Source: an uncultured Porphyromonadaceae bacterium (GTDB taxonomy: Bacteria > Bacteroidota > Bacteroidia > Bacteroidales > Muribaculaceae). From it: DNA of 64,000 nt. The stretch's first letter is position 1, and every line of letters begins with the position of its first letter. This document shows positions 1 through 8,829 of this stretch, one piece after another. The stretch spans positions 1 to 64,000 of the forward strand of contig CABUVO010000021.1 of the NCBI GenBank assembly GCA_902495075.1. Reading direction: 5' to 3'. A program made the translations under genes and the position numbers. The notes under the pieces were generated by a model, which saw only the letters and a list, made by a program, of their open reading frames with translations, was not told the DNA's origin and searched no databases.

Positions 1-115
1 AACAGACACCATCAAAAGAATTAGTCTTCTGACTTGTTTCATAAGGTAGGTATTAGTAAGTAAAAAATATGTTTTCCAGTGGAATCCCTGGAGGGAATAA
101 CTTCCCCCCAAGTTA

Positions 116-2128
116 TTACTTTATGTTGATTCTATAGGTAGCTTCGTCGAATGCTTTCGGACGCTGCATGTTTTCTGTCCAGACATGTCCGAATTCATCT
201 TTCACGGTAATGATAAGATCTGTGTCTTTGTCAGGTGCCGTCACCTTAAAGAAGTGATGACGATTCTGCACTGTTCCGATGGGCTGGCTGCTAATATCGC
301 CGTTGAAACGCTTCGCAGTCTGAGCCATTATCTGCACCGGATCATATGCGTCAACCCTTTTCACTTCAAGAGCTTTGCCATCGGCAGTTGTTACGTTCAC
401 AGTCCAACGTGAATTCATTTGCCATACATTAATAAGCACCTCATTGCGCTCTACGCCATCATATCCTTTGATAATTTTTGCGAATGTGTTGCGCATGCTC
501 GTGTTCTTAAGGTTGGGCACGTCATCCATTGAGAAGGATACATTATTAAGGTCATAAGAACGGAACTGGAAGTTTTCATCCTTGCCGGCGCATTTGTAAA
601 TCCATTTCATGTCTTTGCCGGTGATATCCCATACGCCGTAACCGCAAGGAGTGCCATCGGAGCTCTGAAGCAACCCGGAAGTGAGGTTACCGCTCCACCA
701 CCAGTCGGAACAGATGGCGGAAAGGTTATGCTCATAGATGTTGCGACCACCTGTGATGGCATCTTCCGGAACAACGTTATAGCTACGGTGTGTATGCCCC
801 GTAACATAATGAACAGTCTGGTAACCATCGAATGCAGCGATCACCTTATCTGCATCGATCATTGTCTTGCTGAAACCGCTCGCTCCCTGATGCCAATCGA
901 ATACTGGCACGTGCATCATAACCATAATGGGAGTTGATTTGTCTACATACTGAAGATCTTTTGCCAACCATGACCACTGCGGATCATAAAGCTGTCCGGC
1001 AACCTGAGTGTCACGGTTTTTGTCGCCATCCGTTTTATTGCTTGCAGTCACATATTTGGAACAATCAACATTATCGAGCATTACGTAATGCACGCCTCCG
1101 ATATTGAAGGAATAATATGGAGGAGCTACGCTTCTTGAGAATGCCCTCTTGGCTCCCGACTGTCCCATTCCATACATATCATTGTCGTGATTACCGATGG
1201 TATGATAGATCGGCAACCCTGAAAGAACTTCGTTAATTGTGGTGTGGTAATCCGATGGTCCAAACGGACGGTCATACCAATATAAGTCCCAAGTCATGTC
1301 GCCAAGTGTGATGCCATAAACTTTCTGACCACCCTGAAGCCCTTTAACATACGTGTTGATTTCAGATGCAACGTTACGGAACTGACCTAAGTCATTATTC
1401 GTTTGGCGATTTGCCACGTGCATATCACCAAGGAAAATTACTTTGTAACGGCTCTGATCAACTTTATTAAGAGTAAAGCTCTGATTCTCCGGAACATTTG
1501 CAGCTGAGATAAGAGGGCGGTAATGATCGGGGAATACTCCGTTTAGCTGACATTCATATCCTGAAGGCACGGATATAAACACATATCCGGTCTCTTTACC
1601 TGATTTCAACTGGTAAATACCTTTGTCGTCAGTAACTGTGGTTTCAACGCCGTCGCTGACAACAACGCCTGCTATCGGACCTTCTGTCGATTCTACAATA
1701 CCATAGATGGTTGTGCCAGGTTGGATCTCGATTTTGGCAGCCACGACATTGATTGTCAGGTTGCCGATCTTAACGCGACGATCACCGCGTTTAACGTTCA
1801 GTTCGTAAGTTCCTGCAACAAAATCGCCTGGAAGTTTGAAGCAGAAATGATCGGCGGCTGCCTCTGTAACTGCGCAAGCCTTGATTGCACCACCCTGTAT
1901 CAGGTAAATCTGATCTGAGGTCTGGAGTGTGTTCTCTCCATCGATACGGCAATCTTCCCCTTTTACAACATCAACACTCGAAGGGAGGGTAACTTTGATT
2001 TCAGTGGCGTTGGAACCTCCATTAGGATTTTCAGGTTCTTTCGGATCATCTCCGCAGCTAACAAAAGCCAATGATACGAAAGTCAACACCAAAGTTGCCT
2101 GCAAGAGGCAAAGGAGTTTCTTTGTCAT
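116..2128 (-). CDS. Calcineurin-like metallophosphoesterase lipoprotein
   Basis: A 670-residue secreted lipoprotein with a calcineurin-type metallophosphoesterase domain. The N-terminus is a signal peptide ending in a lipobox with Cys25, so it is probably anchored in an envelope membrane. An Ig-like or carboxypeptidase-regulatory-like region lies at about 40-220. The metal-binding motifs are in the expected order: GDMH (Asp235, His237), GDM (Asp277), GNHD (Asn313, His314), then MMHVP and GHTH. A further beta-rich C-terminal domain follows, as in Bacteroidetes proteins annotated as calcineurin-like phosphoesterase C-terminal. The substrate cannot be read from sequence; phosphodiester or phosphomonoester hydrolysis outside the cytoplasm is the family expectation. 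It appears to be transcribed alone, with a -7 box 59 nt upstream of the start. A short inverted repeat (96-103 and 110-117) overlaps the stop codon. Confidence 0.9.
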   Translation of the reverse strand: MTKKLLCLLQATLVLTFVSLAFVSCGDDPKEPENPNGGSNATEIKVTLPSSVDVVKGEDCRIDGENTLQTSDQIYLIQGGAIKACAVTEAAADHFCFKLPGDFVAGTYELNVKRGDRRVKIGNLTINVVAAKIEIQPGTTIYGIVESTEGPIAGVVVSDGVETTVTDDKGIYQLKSGKETGYVFISVPSGYECQLNGVFPDHYRPLISAANVPENQSFTLNKVDQSRYKVIFLGDMHVANRQTNNDLGQFRNVASEINTYVKGLQGGQKVYGITLGDMTWDLYWYDRPFGPSDYHTTINEVLSGLPIYHTIGNHDNDMYGMGQSGAKRAFSRSVAPPYYSFNIGGVHYVMLDNVDCSKYVTASNKTDGDKNRDTQVAGQLYDPQWSWLAKDLQYVDKSTPIMVMMHVPVFDWHQGASGFSKTMIDADKVIAAFDGYQTVHYVTGHTHRSYNVVPEDAITGGRNIYEHNLSAICSDWWWSGNLTSGLLQSSDGTPCGYGVWDITGKDMKWIYKCAGKDENFQFRSYDLNNVSFSMDDVPNLKNTSMRNTFAKIIKGYDGVERNEVLINVWQMNSRWTVNVTTADGKALEVKRVDAYDPVQIMAQTAKRFNGDISSQPIGTVQNRHHFFKVTAPDKDTDLIITVKDEFGHVWTENMQRPKAFDEATYRINIK

Positions 2129-2186
2129 GATTTGCTATTAATTATTATTCTAAGGTTAGTGTTTTGTTTACTTATATTTAAGGTTT

Positions 2187-2194
2187 CAAAATTA
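2187..2194 (-). promoter_or_regulatory. Candidate -7 box for the metallophosphoesterase
   Basis: Read on the minus strand this is TAATTTTG, matching the Bacteroidetes TAnnTTTG -7 element, 59 nt before the start at 2128. No TTTG stands at the usual -33 distance. The rest of the gene-free stretch 2129-2570 is very AT-rich and holds only this box and the dispersed repeat at 2371-2564. Confidence 0.4.
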
Positions 2195-2370
2195 CAACAT
2201 CTTAATTCAGTGTATATTACATGCACAAATCTCTAATTTAGAGTTTACTTTGAAATATAAAATGCACTAACAGGTGTTAAATTTTGCGTAAATTTATATC
2301 AAAATTTCGTTTGGTGCAAATTTTTACACAAAAAATGTTTCGAAACGTAAATTTTAAGTTAAATTTATTA

Positions 2371-2564
2371 ATTTAAGTTTCGAAGCTTCAACTTAAAGTT
2401 TATGAGTTTATAAGTTTAAAAGTTTATCTGATTCGACTTGGATTTATAGCACGGTTATTTAGACTTTATATACTAATTATTTAGCCGCGAGCAATAAACT
2501 TATCAACTGCATACTACGCAATTAAAACTATAAACTTCGAAAAACCTATATGCTACCCAACTTT
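2371..2564. repeat. Dispersed octamer-built element, copy 1 (degenerate)
   Basis: Starts with ATTTAAGTTTCGAAGCTTC and continues with 8-nt periodic units (AAGTTTAT, GAGTTTAT, AAGTTTAA). The far end carries the complementary ATAAACTT-type units but has lost the clear terminal CTTGCGAAAGTTGA seen in copies 3 and 4. Related copies lie at 2971-3189, 9051-9235 and 52396-52566. This copy lies just beyond the 3' end of the four-helix-bundle gene. Confidence 0.75.
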
Positions 2565-2570
2565 AACAAA

Positions 2571-2960
2571 TTATTGGTTAGAATCTTTTTTATCATTCAA
2601 TTTCGATTCATAAGATTTAGATAAACCATTAATTATCCTCGACAATTCAAAGTAACTATTTCTGATAACATCTAAATCTTCATCAGAGATATAACCCAAA
2701 TCTGCTGCAAGTTGTAATTGGCAGAAAGACTCTAATAAAGAACCATAGGCAAACTCAAGAAAATGTATTTTTTCTTTAAACGATTTACGACCATTTCCCT
2801 CAGCTATATTTGAAGGAACAGACACAATTGCTCTCATCAATTGAGAAGCCAGTGCATATCTCTCTTCATGAGGGAATTTTTCAATCAACTTGTAGGTCTT
2901 TACAACCAACTTCCTTGAAAATTGATAGGCTGTCAATTGTTCAAAAGAAAACAAATCCAT
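2571..2960 (-). CDS. Four-helix bundle protein (S23/IVP family)
   Basis: A 129-residue, highly helical protein of the family also called 23S rRNA intervening-sequence protein or S23. Recognisable parts are the N-terminal FEQLTAYQFSRKLV, the central SQLMRAIVSVPSNIAEG and a C-terminal helical segment around LSRIINGLSKSY. The Arg-Ala-Ile-x-Ser-x-Pro-x-Asn-Ile-Ala-Glu-Gly core is the signature of the family. Members form small alpha-helical oligomers; the molecular role is unknown, and the diversity-generating retroelement protein Avd is a structural relative. No reverse transcriptase is nearby. The gene lies between two copies of the dispersed octamer element, with copy 2 ending 10 nt upstream of the start, so it may have arrived or spread with them (inference). 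Confidence 0.88.
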   Translation of the reverse strand: MDLFSFEQLTAYQFSRKLVVKTYKLIEKFPHEERYALASQLMRAIVSVPSNIAEGNGRKSFKEKIHFLEFAYGSLLESFCQLQLAADLGYISDEDLDVIRNSYFELSRIINGLSKSYESKLNDKKDSNQ

Positions 2961-2970
2961 AATACCTTTA

Positions 2971-3189
2971 ATTTAAGTCTCACAAGTTTCAACTTAAAGT
3001 TTATGAGTTTATATGGTTCGACTCGGTTTTAACTCTGTACTAATATCGTGGCAAACCAATAAACTCATAAACTGCGCATGCCGCAAATATGATTGAGTTT
3101 TTATTTATTCGCATCAAACAAATAAACTTATAAACTGCGCTCTGCGCGATTAAACTTATAAACTTCAACTCTTGGCTTGCCAGAGTTGA
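2971..3189. repeat. Dispersed octamer-built element, copy 2
   Basis: 219 bp. Left end ATTTAAGTCTCACAAGTTTC, right end CTTGGCTTGCCAGAGTTGA, with 8-nt repeats of ATAAACTT/ATAAACTG type and a GCAAACCAATAAACTC core shared with copy 4. It begins 10 nt upstream of the four-helix-bundle start codon and ends 4 nt from the stop codon of the GYF_2/TM2 gene. Confidence 0.8.
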
Positions 3190-3193
3190 CTTA

Positions 3194-3616
3194 TTAAAAC
3201 AGGGGGAAAGTGGAAGTGGAGTCGATGTATTTGCGCTTGAAGTCGGCATCGGTCATGCAGAGCATCATGATACCCTGGATCAACGTTACAATCTCCCAGA
3301 GTCCACAGGTAATCACCGTCAGAAGTATGGTCAGAAATCCGGCACCTACTCTTCCGAGCACAAAATATTGAACACCGAGACCTCCAAGAATTATCGCCAT
3401 AATGCCACAGAGTGTTTTCTTGGAAGAGATCTCCACATCTCCGGCTGCTGCCTTTCCGCTACGCTGATAGCGCTCCATAAGTTCCGGATAGGTGTAAAGA
3501 GGCTGCCATGCGCCGCCATCACGGCTTACGGGTGTGTCCTGGCTTACCGGGTAAGCCATCATCTGATCCGCACTCATCGGACCAATTGTCTGGTTGTTAA
3601 GGGTAATGTAATACAT
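3194..3616 (-). CDS. GYF_2 (DUF4339) plus TM2 domain membrane protein
   Basis: A 140-residue protein. Residues 1-50 fit the GYF_2/DUF4339 module (YYITLNNQTIGPMSADQM followed by a TPVSRDGG..W segment), thought to bind proline-rich or otherwise unfolded partners. Residues 70-130 form a TM2 domain: a hydrophobic hairpin with GGLGVQYFVLGR and a second helix. The product should sit in the inner membrane with the GYF_2 part in the cytoplasm. Function is unknown. Its start codon directly abuts a heptamer tract (from 3621), as does that of the GYF_2 gene at 48868. Two more GYF_2 genes lie at 47694-48868. Confidence 0.85.
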   Translation of the reverse strand: MYYITLNNQTIGPMSADQMMAYPVSQDTPVSRDGGAWQPLYTYPELMERYQRSGKAAAGDVEISSKKTLCGIMAIILGGLGVQYFVLGRVGAGFLTILLTVITCGLWEIVTLIQGIMMLCMTDADFKRKYIDSTSTFPLF

Positions 3617-3620
3617 CTTA

Positions 3621-3872
3621 TATAATGTTTAATGTGTAATTTTTAATGTGCAATTTTATGAGGTTTTAGGTTTTAGGCTTTAGAATCCGACCCTATTAAT
3701 TCCTCATTCCTAATTCCTAATTCCTAATACCTAAAGCCTAACGCCTAATGCCTAACGCCTAATGCCTAAAGCCTAACGCCTAACGCCTAATGCCTAAAGC
3801 CTAACGCCTAACGCCTAACGCCTAATGCCTAACGCCTAACGCCTAATGCCTAACGCCTAACGCCTAATGCCT
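3621..3872. repeat. Heptamer array: AATGTnn, TTTTAGG and CCTAAnn modules
   Basis: 252 bp that divide into 36 consecutive 7-nt units. First come about five units like TTTAATG/TGTAATT, then three TTTAG units, then a short spacer (AATCCGACCCTATT), then four AATTCCT-like units, one AATACCT, and about 20 units of AACGCCT, AATGCCT or AAAGCCT. The TTTTAGG and CCTAAAG modules are reverse complements, so the region can fold. It fills most of the stretch 3617-3967; the remaining 95 bp is AT-rich DNA before parC with a weak TAACTTTA box. Confidence 0.92.
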
Positions 3873-3967
3873 AAAGCGAATTTCTGATGCAAATATAGAC
3901 ACTTTTTATAAAAAATTTGTTAACTTTACACATAAAATTAGAAATTTAACATTCTCGTAACACCCTT

Positions 3968-6658
3968 ATGTCTGAATACAACGACTCCTTTGATTCCAAT
4001 GAAAGCCTCCGATCGGATGTGACTGCCAGCAACAATGATAACGCAAATCCCTCACCAACGGAGAAGAAGACCGTGCTCTCTGGGATGTTTCGCGACTGGT
4101 ATCTCGAATATGCGAGCTATGTTATTCTGGAGCGCGCCGTCCCTCATATCGAGGATGGTCTGAAACCCGTGCAGCGACGCATACTCCACTCAATGTCAAC
4201 ACTCGATGACGGTCGCTTCAATAAGGTGGCGAACATCGTGGGCAACACCATGCAGTATCATCCACATGGCGATGCATCAATCGGTGATGCCTTGGTTCAG
4301 TTAGGACAGAAGGAATTGCTTGTAGACACACAGGGTAACTGGGGAAACATTCTGACCGGCGATTCCGCTGCTGCACCCCGTTATATCGAGGCGCGACTCT
4401 CTGAATTCGCCATCGAGACAGCTTTCAGCCCCAAAATTACGGAATGGACGCTATCTTACGACGGTCGCAAGAAAGAACCCGTAACCCTCCCTATGAAATT
4501 CCCATTACTTCTCGCGCAGGGTGTGGAGGGTATCGCAGTGGGTCTATCTTCAAAAATTCTTCCTCACAATTTCAATGAGATCATTGACGCCGCCGTGGAA
4601 TATCTCCACGACCGACCGTTCCGCCTGCTGCCGGATTTCCAGACCGGAGGACTTCTTGACGTATCGAAATATAACGATGGCGGCCGAGGCGGATCGGTAA
4701 AAGTGCGCGCGAAGATTGAAAAGATTGACAATAAAACACTATGCATCACCGAACTCCCCTTCGGCAAAACAACAGCTACCCTTATTTCCTCGATTTTAGG
4801 AGCGATGGAGAAAGGGAAGATAAAGATTCGCAAGGTAGATGACAATACTTCCGCCACAGCCGAGATCATCGTACATCTCATTCCGGGCACATCTTCCGAC
4901 AAAGCCATAGATGCCTTGTACGCCTTTACTGATTGCGAAGTTTCCATCTCTCCCAACTGTTGTGTGATCCGCGACCGCAAGCCGGAATTCCTTACTGTCT
5001 CCGACCTGCTCCGTTATTCTGTAGACCATACCCAGGAAATGCTGCGTCAGGAACTCGATATCAAACTCGGCGAGACCCGCGAACAGCAAATGTTCTCTTC
5101 CCTCGAAAAGATTTTCATAGAGGAAAGGATGTATAAAGATGAGAAGGTGGAGCAATCGCGCGACATGGAAGCTGCCATACGCAGGGTTGACGAACTGATG
5201 GAGCCGTTCAAGCCTTCATTCTTCCGCCCCGTCACAGACGATGACCTTATCAAACTCTGGGAAATCAAGATGGCTCGCATCCTTAAATTCAACTCTCAAA
5301 AAGCCGATGAGAAGATCGCGCGCCTTGACGAAGAGATTGCCCGGCTGGAATACGACCTCGAACATATCGTGGAGTTTACAGAAAAATGGTATCTGCATCT
5401 TAAGGAGAAGTATGGCGAGAATTTCCCGCGACGGACAGTGATTCGCAGTTTCGACTCTATTGAAGCTACGAAGGTTGCGGAAGCTAACAAGCGTTTCTAC
5501 TACGATGCGGAGGGTGGTTTCATCGGCACAGGATTGAAAGACAAGGAATTCAAATTCACATGCTCTGATATTGACGACATCCTTGTTATATACCGCGATG
5601 GCACGTATAAGATCGTGCGCGTGCAGGAAAAATTATATGTCGGCAAAAAGGTGATACATTTAGGAGTATTCAAGAAAGGAGACAAACGCACCATATACAA
5701 CGTTATCTACCGCAACGGGAAACGCGGCAATGCCTACATGAAGCGTTTCTACATCACCGGTCTGACGCGCGACAAAGAGTATAACATCACCAAGGGCGTT
5801 GACGGTTCACGCATCGAATGGCTGACATGCAACCCTAACGGTGAGGCTGAAACCGTAAGGGTTTCGCTTAAGGATGAAGCCAACGATACGGGACGCCGTC
5901 CGCGCAACCTCGAAATTTATGTAAATTTCTCCGAATTGGCGGTGAAGGGTAAAGAGTCGCTGGGCAACCTCGTCACCAAGTATCAGATAAAGAGCGTTTC
6001 GCTCGAACGCCGCGGATCAAGCACCCTTGGCGGCAGGGAGGTATGGTTTGACAGGGATGTTCTCAGACTCAACTACGATGGGCGCGGCGAAAGCCTCGGA
6101 ATCTTCCAGGGAGATGACAAAGTGCTCATAATAACGAAGACGGGAGAATTTTTCACATCAACATATTCCGACACGAACCATTACGACGACAATATTCTCC
6201 GCATCGAGAAGTTCGACCCGCACAAAGTGTGGACCCTCGCGCTAAATGATGCGTCGTTAGGTTATCCCTACCTCAAGCGTTTTGAATTTGAAGTTTCGGC
6301 AAAACCGCAACGTTTCGTGGGAAGCGAACCGGAATCGAGCATAATACTACTCACCGATACGCCATATGCCCGACTCGAAGTGGTGTTCGGAGGAGCCGAC
6401 GCAGTGAGACCTGCGCTGGAAATCGAGACAGAGGATTTCATCGGAGTCAAAAGTTTCAAGGCTAAAGGGAAGCGAATTTCCACCTATAATATCGCAGAGA
6501 TATCCGAACTCGAACCTACCAGGTTCCCGGAAGAACCGGAGGTGCCGACAGAAGCTGAAACAGATCCTGAAACTCAGGAAGACAACGAAGAACCGGAAGA
6601 TCGCCTGCAATCCGATCAACCGGAGATTCCGCAGCAGCCATCACTTTTTGATTTTTGA
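3968..6658 (+). CDS. parC: DNA topoisomerase IV subunit A
   Basis: An 896-residue type IIA topoisomerase breakage-reunion subunit. With ParE it unlinks daughter chromosomes and relaxes supercoils. The winged-helix/tower core begins near residue 37 (MFRDWYLEYASYVI, then GLKPVQRRIL). The active-site tyrosine is Tyr139 in AAPRYIEARLS. The quinolone-determining stretch reads HPHGDASIGD at 98-107, with Ala103 at the place of GyrA Ser83 and Asp107 at the place of Asp87. A coiled-coil stretch lies near 440-475, followed by a beta-pinwheel-like C-terminal half and an acidic Glu/Pro-rich tail (about 840-896). ParC rather than GyrA is chosen from overall resemblance to Bacteroidetes ParC and the lack of a clear GyrA box. 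parE is not in the window. Confidence 0.9.
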   Translation: MSEYNDSFDSNESLRSDVTASNNDNANPSPTEKKTVLSGMFRDWYLEYASYVILERAVPHIEDGLKPVQRRILHSMSTLDDGRFNKVANIVGNTMQYHPHGDASIGDALVQLGQKELLVDTQGNWGNILTGDSAAAPRYIEARLSEFAIETAFSPKITEWTLSYDGRKKEPVTLPMKFPLLLAQGVEGIAVGLSSKILPHNFNEIIDAAVEYLHDRPFRLLPDFQTGGLLDVSKYNDGGRGGSVKVRAKIEKIDNKTLCITELPFGKTTATLISSILGAMEKGKIKIRKVDDNTSATAEIIVHLIPGTSSDKAIDALYAFTDCEVSISPNCCVIRDRKPEFLTVSDLLRYSVDHTQEMLRQELDIKLGETREQQMFSSLEKIFIEERMYKDEKVEQSRDMEAAIRRVDELMEPFKPSFFRPVTDDDLIKLWEIKMARILKFNSQKADEKIARLDEEIARLEYDLEHIVEFTEKWYLHLKEKYGENFPRRTVIRSFDSIEATKVAEANKRFYYDAEGGFIGTGLKDKEFKFTCSDIDDILVIYRDGTYKIVRVQEKLYVGKKVIHLGVFKKGDKRTIYNVIYRNGKRGNAYMKRFYITGLTRDKEYNITKGVDGSRIEWLTCNPNGEAETVRVSLKDEANDTGRRPRNLEIYVNFSELAVKGKESLGNLVTKYQIKSVSLERRGSSTLGGREVWFDRDVLRLNYDGRGESLGIFQGDDKVLIITKTGEFFTSTYSDTNHYDDNILRIEKFDPHKVWTLALNDASLGYPYLKRFEFEVSAKPQRFVGSEPESSIILLTDTPYARLEVVFGGADAVRPALEIETEDFIGVKSFKAKGKRISTYNIAEISELEPTRFPEEPEVPTEAETDPETQEDNEEPEDRLQSDQPEIPQQPSLFDF

Positions 6659-6669
6659 TTAAAAAACAT

Positions 6670-7488
6670 ATGACAAGGTATCTAATAACGGCTCTCATCT
6701 CCACATTCTCGCTTTTGGCAGGAGCGGAGGAATTGCCTCGACCGGTGCTCCAGGAGTATCGGCTGGAGATCGGAGGAGGCACAGCCCTATCCACCTATCT
6801 ATCGCCCCTGCGCTATGATGGCACGGTTATAGGAATGTCCGGACAATGGAGCAAGGCTTCGCAATGGGCGCCAGAATCTCTCGTAATGCAATTTAATGCC
6901 ACCGGATACATGCGCGACTACAAGAACCCGGCACGCACAGCCTCAATGATAGGCTTCGACGGGATGTTCGCCTGGGGCATGCAATGGCGCAAACGCCTCC
7001 CCTATTCTCTTCAGGTCACCGCCGGAGGTTCTCTCGATATCTCGGGAGGATGTCTGTATCTTACACGCAATGGCAACAATCCGGTGACTGCTCTTGCCTC
7101 GGCATCGCTCGACATCAACGCTTCTTTGTCATGGAGATTCAAGATCGGCAAACTGCCGATGGTGCTCAGTGACGAGATAAGGCTTCCTTCGCTCGGATGT
7201 TTCTTCGCTCCGGAATATGGCGAGACATATTACGAGATATGGCTTGGAAACAAAAAAGGGCTGGCGCATTGCGGCTGGTGGGGAAACAGATTCTGCATCG
7301 ACAACCTTCTCTCGCTCAAACTCGATTTCGGGCGCACTGCGATGGAGATAGGTTACCGCTATGACTATAACTCCTCATGGGCAAATTCCCTCAGCACCCG
7401 GCTCCACACCCACACCTTCGTTATCGGCATAATCCCTCACGGACTCGGCATCAAACGCCGCGCCGCCATCAACTCCCCCCTCTATTGA
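6670..7488 (+). CDS. Secreted DUF3316-like protein
   Basis: A 272-residue exported protein from the ATG at 6670. A TTG at 6655 would overlap the parC stop and put charged residues before the signal peptide, so the ATG is preferred. The signal peptide is MTRYLITALISTFSLLAGAEE. The mature part has alternating hydrophobic/polar strands rich in Gly, Tyr and Trp, suggesting a small outer-membrane beta-barrel or beta-sheet protein. It resembles Bacteroidetes DUF3316 proteins that commonly follow parC. Function is unknown. It starts 11 nt after parC and is probably co-transcribed. Confidence 0.75.
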   Translation: MTRYLITALISTFSLLAGAEELPRPVLQEYRLEIGGGTALSTYLSPLRYDGTVIGMSGQWSKASQWAPESLVMQFNATGYMRDYKNPARTASMIGFDGMFAWGMQWRKRLPYSLQVTAGGSLDISGGCLYLTRNGNNPVTALASASLDINASLSWRFKIGKLPMVLSDEIRLPSLGCFFAPEYGETYYEIWLGNKKGLAHCGWWGNRFCIDNLLSLKLDFGRTAMEIGYRYDYNSSWANSLSTRLHTHTFVIGIIPHGLGIKRRAAINSPLY

Positions 7489-7557
7489 TAGCACAATCAA
7501 TTATAAACGGAGTAATTGAATAAAATACATGAGACTATGAATTTGATACAATTATAA

Positions 7558-7765
7558 AAACACAGAGGCACAGAGGAACAGAGTTTAAGTGCCACGGCTC
7601 AGAGGTCGTAAACTCCTGACAGAGGCACAGAGCACGTCGCGAAATACGCTGAGAGTAATGCATCTAACTCAGTGGCTCTGCCCAAATCGCTTGCGATTTC
7701 TCTGTGCCATATATTGATGCAGACATAGAAGATATAAAACTCTGTTCCTCTGTGCCTCTGTGTTT
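7558..7765. repeat. Long inverted-repeat element with 29-bp perfect arms
   Basis: The left arm (7558-7586) and right arm (7737-7765) are perfect reverse complements over 29 bp. The left arm is built of the 8-nt unit CACAGAGG repeated. Shorter internal copies of the motif lie at 7621-7632 and 7697-7708. It accounts for most of the 318-bp gene-free stretch 7489-7806. No ORF or clear target duplication is seen. Confidence 0.93.
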
Positions 7766-7806
7766 AAATATTTCGTATCAAGCTGAATGAAAAAATATAT
7801 AAGTGT

Positions 7807-8829
7807 ATGAAATATAAAACATGGGGTATATTGATCTTATCGCTCATCATAACAGCTTGTCATGAGGTGCCGGAGTATCAGGATGATCCGTATGGGAATT
7901 TTGATGCGCTGGCGAATGTGGTCAGCGAAAGATACTGTTTCTTTGCTGAGAAGGATATCGACTGGGATGAATTGTGCCGTCAGTATCGCGCGGAAGTAAA
8001 ACCTGACACAAAGATGCTGGAGCTCTTCGATATCTGCTCCCGCCTCCTTGATGAACTGGAGGATGGACATGTCAATCTCTCCTCCCGTTTCAATACGAGC
8101 TATTACCGCAAATGGTGGAGCGACTATCCACAGGATTTCAATCTGCGCACTCTTCAACAGTATTACCTGGGCTTCGACTACATGCAGACCTCGGGAATAT
8201 CATACAAGATGCTCACGGAAGACATCGGCTATATGTATTATCCTTCCTTTTCATCGGGCATCAGTCCGACAAGTCTCGACTACATCCTGGCGATTCTTCA
8301 TGACTCAAAGGGTCTGATAATCGACATTCGCAACAATGGTGGCGGACTCCTTACTAATATAGAGACCCTTGTTGGAAGATTCATCACGGAGAAAACCCTC
8401 GGCGGATACATACGCCATAAAACAGGACCGGCGCACAACGCTTTCTCCGATCCTTATCCGATCGAATACGAAGCTGCCGATCCATCAAAAAAAGTGAAAT
8501 ATCTGAATAAACCGATATTGGTGCTTACCAACAGGTCGTGTTTCTCCGCTGCCAATGACTTTGTGGCTGTGATGAAAACACTACCCAATGTCCGTATCGT
8601 TGGGGCACGTACAGGAGGAGGGGGAGGTCTCCCCTTCTCCTCTGAACTCCCCAACGGCTGGTCAGTGAGGTTCTCAGCATGTCCGATAAATGACAAAGAC
8701 GACCACACCACAGAATTCGGTATCGATCCCTCACCGGGGTGCGAGATTCATTGCTCGGATATGGAGCTTGCCGCCGGACACGACGCCATTCTTGATTTTG
8801 CAATCACTCTCCTGCAAACGAAAGAATAG
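7807..8829 (+). CDS. S41 family peptidase, lipoprotein
   Basis: A 340-residue C-terminal-processing-type serine protease. The N-terminal signal ends in a lipobox with Cys18, so it is a periplasmic or surface lipoprotein. Family signatures are DELEDGHVNL at 82-91, the IRNNGGG strand-turn (174-180) and NRSCFSAANDF with probable nucleophile Ser247, followed by the GARTGGGGG loop. No separate PDZ domain is obvious, which suits the shorter Bacteroidetes S41 lipoproteins. It probably cleaves periplasmic peptides; the substrate is unknown. The last 26 nt overlap the convergent gene 8804-9040. Confidence 0.88.
   Translation: MKYKTWGILILSLIITACHEVPEYQDDPYGNFDALANVVSERYCFFAEKDIDWDELCRQYRAEVKPDTKMLELFDICSRLLDELEDGHVNLSSRFNTSYYRKWWSDYPQDFNLRTLQQYYLGFDYMQTSGISYKMLTEDIGYMYYPSFSSGISPTSLDYILAILHDSKGLIIDIRNNGGGLLTNIETLVGRFITEKTLGGYIRHKTGPAHNAFSDPYPIEYEAADPSKKVKYLNKPILVLTNRSCFSAANDFVAVMKTLPNVRIVGARTGGGGGLPFSSELPNGWSVRFSACPINDKDDHTTEFGIDPSPGCEIHCSDMELAAGHDAILDFAITLLQTKE

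Noticed and set aside
96..117. Terminator hairpin at the end of the metallophosphoesterase gene
   Set aside because: Only an 8-bp AT-rich stem that overlaps the stop codon and has no T-tract.
2371..3189. Diversity-generating retroelement suggested by an Avd-like four-helix bundle
   Set aside because: No reverse transcriptase, template repeat or variable repeat is present nearby, and the sequence fits the wider S23/IVP family.
3728..3872. CRISPR array
   Set aside because: Units are 7 nt with no spacers and there are no cas genes; it is a simple tandem tract.
7558..7765. Insertion sequence
   Set aside because: Perfect inverted ends are present but the interior has no transposase frame and no target duplication was found, so only a non-autonomous element can be claimed.
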